A stretch of DNA of 28,353 nt from positions 1-28,353 of IMG/VR virus record IMGVR_UViG_3300047546_000716, one strand, 5' to 3'. This DNA comes from a virus. The notes below the pieces were generated by a model. That model ran no database searches, was not told the DNA's origin, and was given only the letters and a program-made list of their open reading frames with translations. Made by a program: the position numbers and the translations under genes. Positions 28,233 to 28,353 of the stretch are shown here, one piece after another (position 1 is the stretch's first letter; each line of letters opens with the position of its first letter).

Positions 28233-28353
28233 AGTTTGTGCATCACAACACAGGGGAGTGGGAACGCCCCAACGATTGGTCAACGGCACGGCGGTATCCA
28301 TCGGATGCCTGTGTGCGTGAATACGATTCCATCGCAGAGATTGACAACGCATT
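28229..28353 (+). CDS. Unknown protein, N-terminal part only
   Basis: This protein begins MKFVHHNTGEWERPNDWSTA and is open to the right edge (41 codons seen). Its leader (AAGGAGTAACAAAATG) is a diverged form of the conserved one and would pair only partly with the predicted small RNA. No family can be recognised from this fragment. Confidence 0.65.
   Translation, partial: MKFVHHNTGEWERPNDWSTARRYPSDACVREYDSIAEIDNA

Overview
The window is part of a tailed double-stranded DNA phage (Caudoviricetes) or a closely related prophage. The evidence is a contiguous packaging and virion block (small and large terminase, portal, scaffold, major capsid protein, adaptor, fibres), a lysis cassette, almost no intergenic space, many ATGA/TGATG overlaps between genes, and no cellular housekeeping genes. 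No tape-measure or sheath gene is visible, and the connector and stabilisation-type proteins suggest a short-tailed (podovirus-like) virion. A Gram-negative host is likely because a small lipoprotein sits in the lysis region. A freshwater proteobacterium is a guess from general resemblance only.

Layout. Positions 1-24964 are one long leftward (minus-strand) late region. Read in the direction of transcription it runs: TerS, TerL, portal, a small protein, a GroES-like co-chaperonin, scaffold, an unknown protein, a virion protein, major capsid protein, a terminator-bracketed 2OG-Fe(II) oxygenase, decoration-like proteins, a run of small Lys/Gly-rich proteins, connector proteins and two conserved structural proteins. 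It then reaches a collagen-like fibre with an S74 self-cleaving chaperone, a second 2OG oxygenase overlapping that fibre gene, a protein of twelve 20-residue repeats, further fibres, a cupin, the lysis genes and the start of a large virion protein cut by the window edge. Positions 24965-25491 are a control region. Positions 25492-28353 are a rightward (plus-strand) module of small genes with no recognisable function, probably early.

The strongest unusual signal is in the control region. A promoter-like sequence (24986-25014) is followed by two small hairpins and a strong rho-independent terminator (25076-25106) on the plus strand, where no protein gene is being terminated. Together they outline an RNA of about 86 nt. 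The unpaired stretch between its first two hairpins (25045-25058) is perfectly complementary over 14 nt to the Shine-Dalgarno/start-codon leader AGGAGAAAGCAAAT. That leader precedes three consecutive genes of the plus-strand module (starts at 27668, 27952 and 28041). I propose a phage-encoded antisense small RNA that blocks translation of several phage genes at once. This is inference from sequence and has not been tested.

Other structures not explained by genes are: a 19-nt palindrome present three times (25592, 25934, 26411); a 40-bp inverted-repeat pair bounding an AT-rich 286-bp segment (26461-26746); a possible three-way-junction RNA leader (27586-27645); and duplicated terminators flanking the low-GC oxygenase gene (16067-16689), the signature of a moron cassette.
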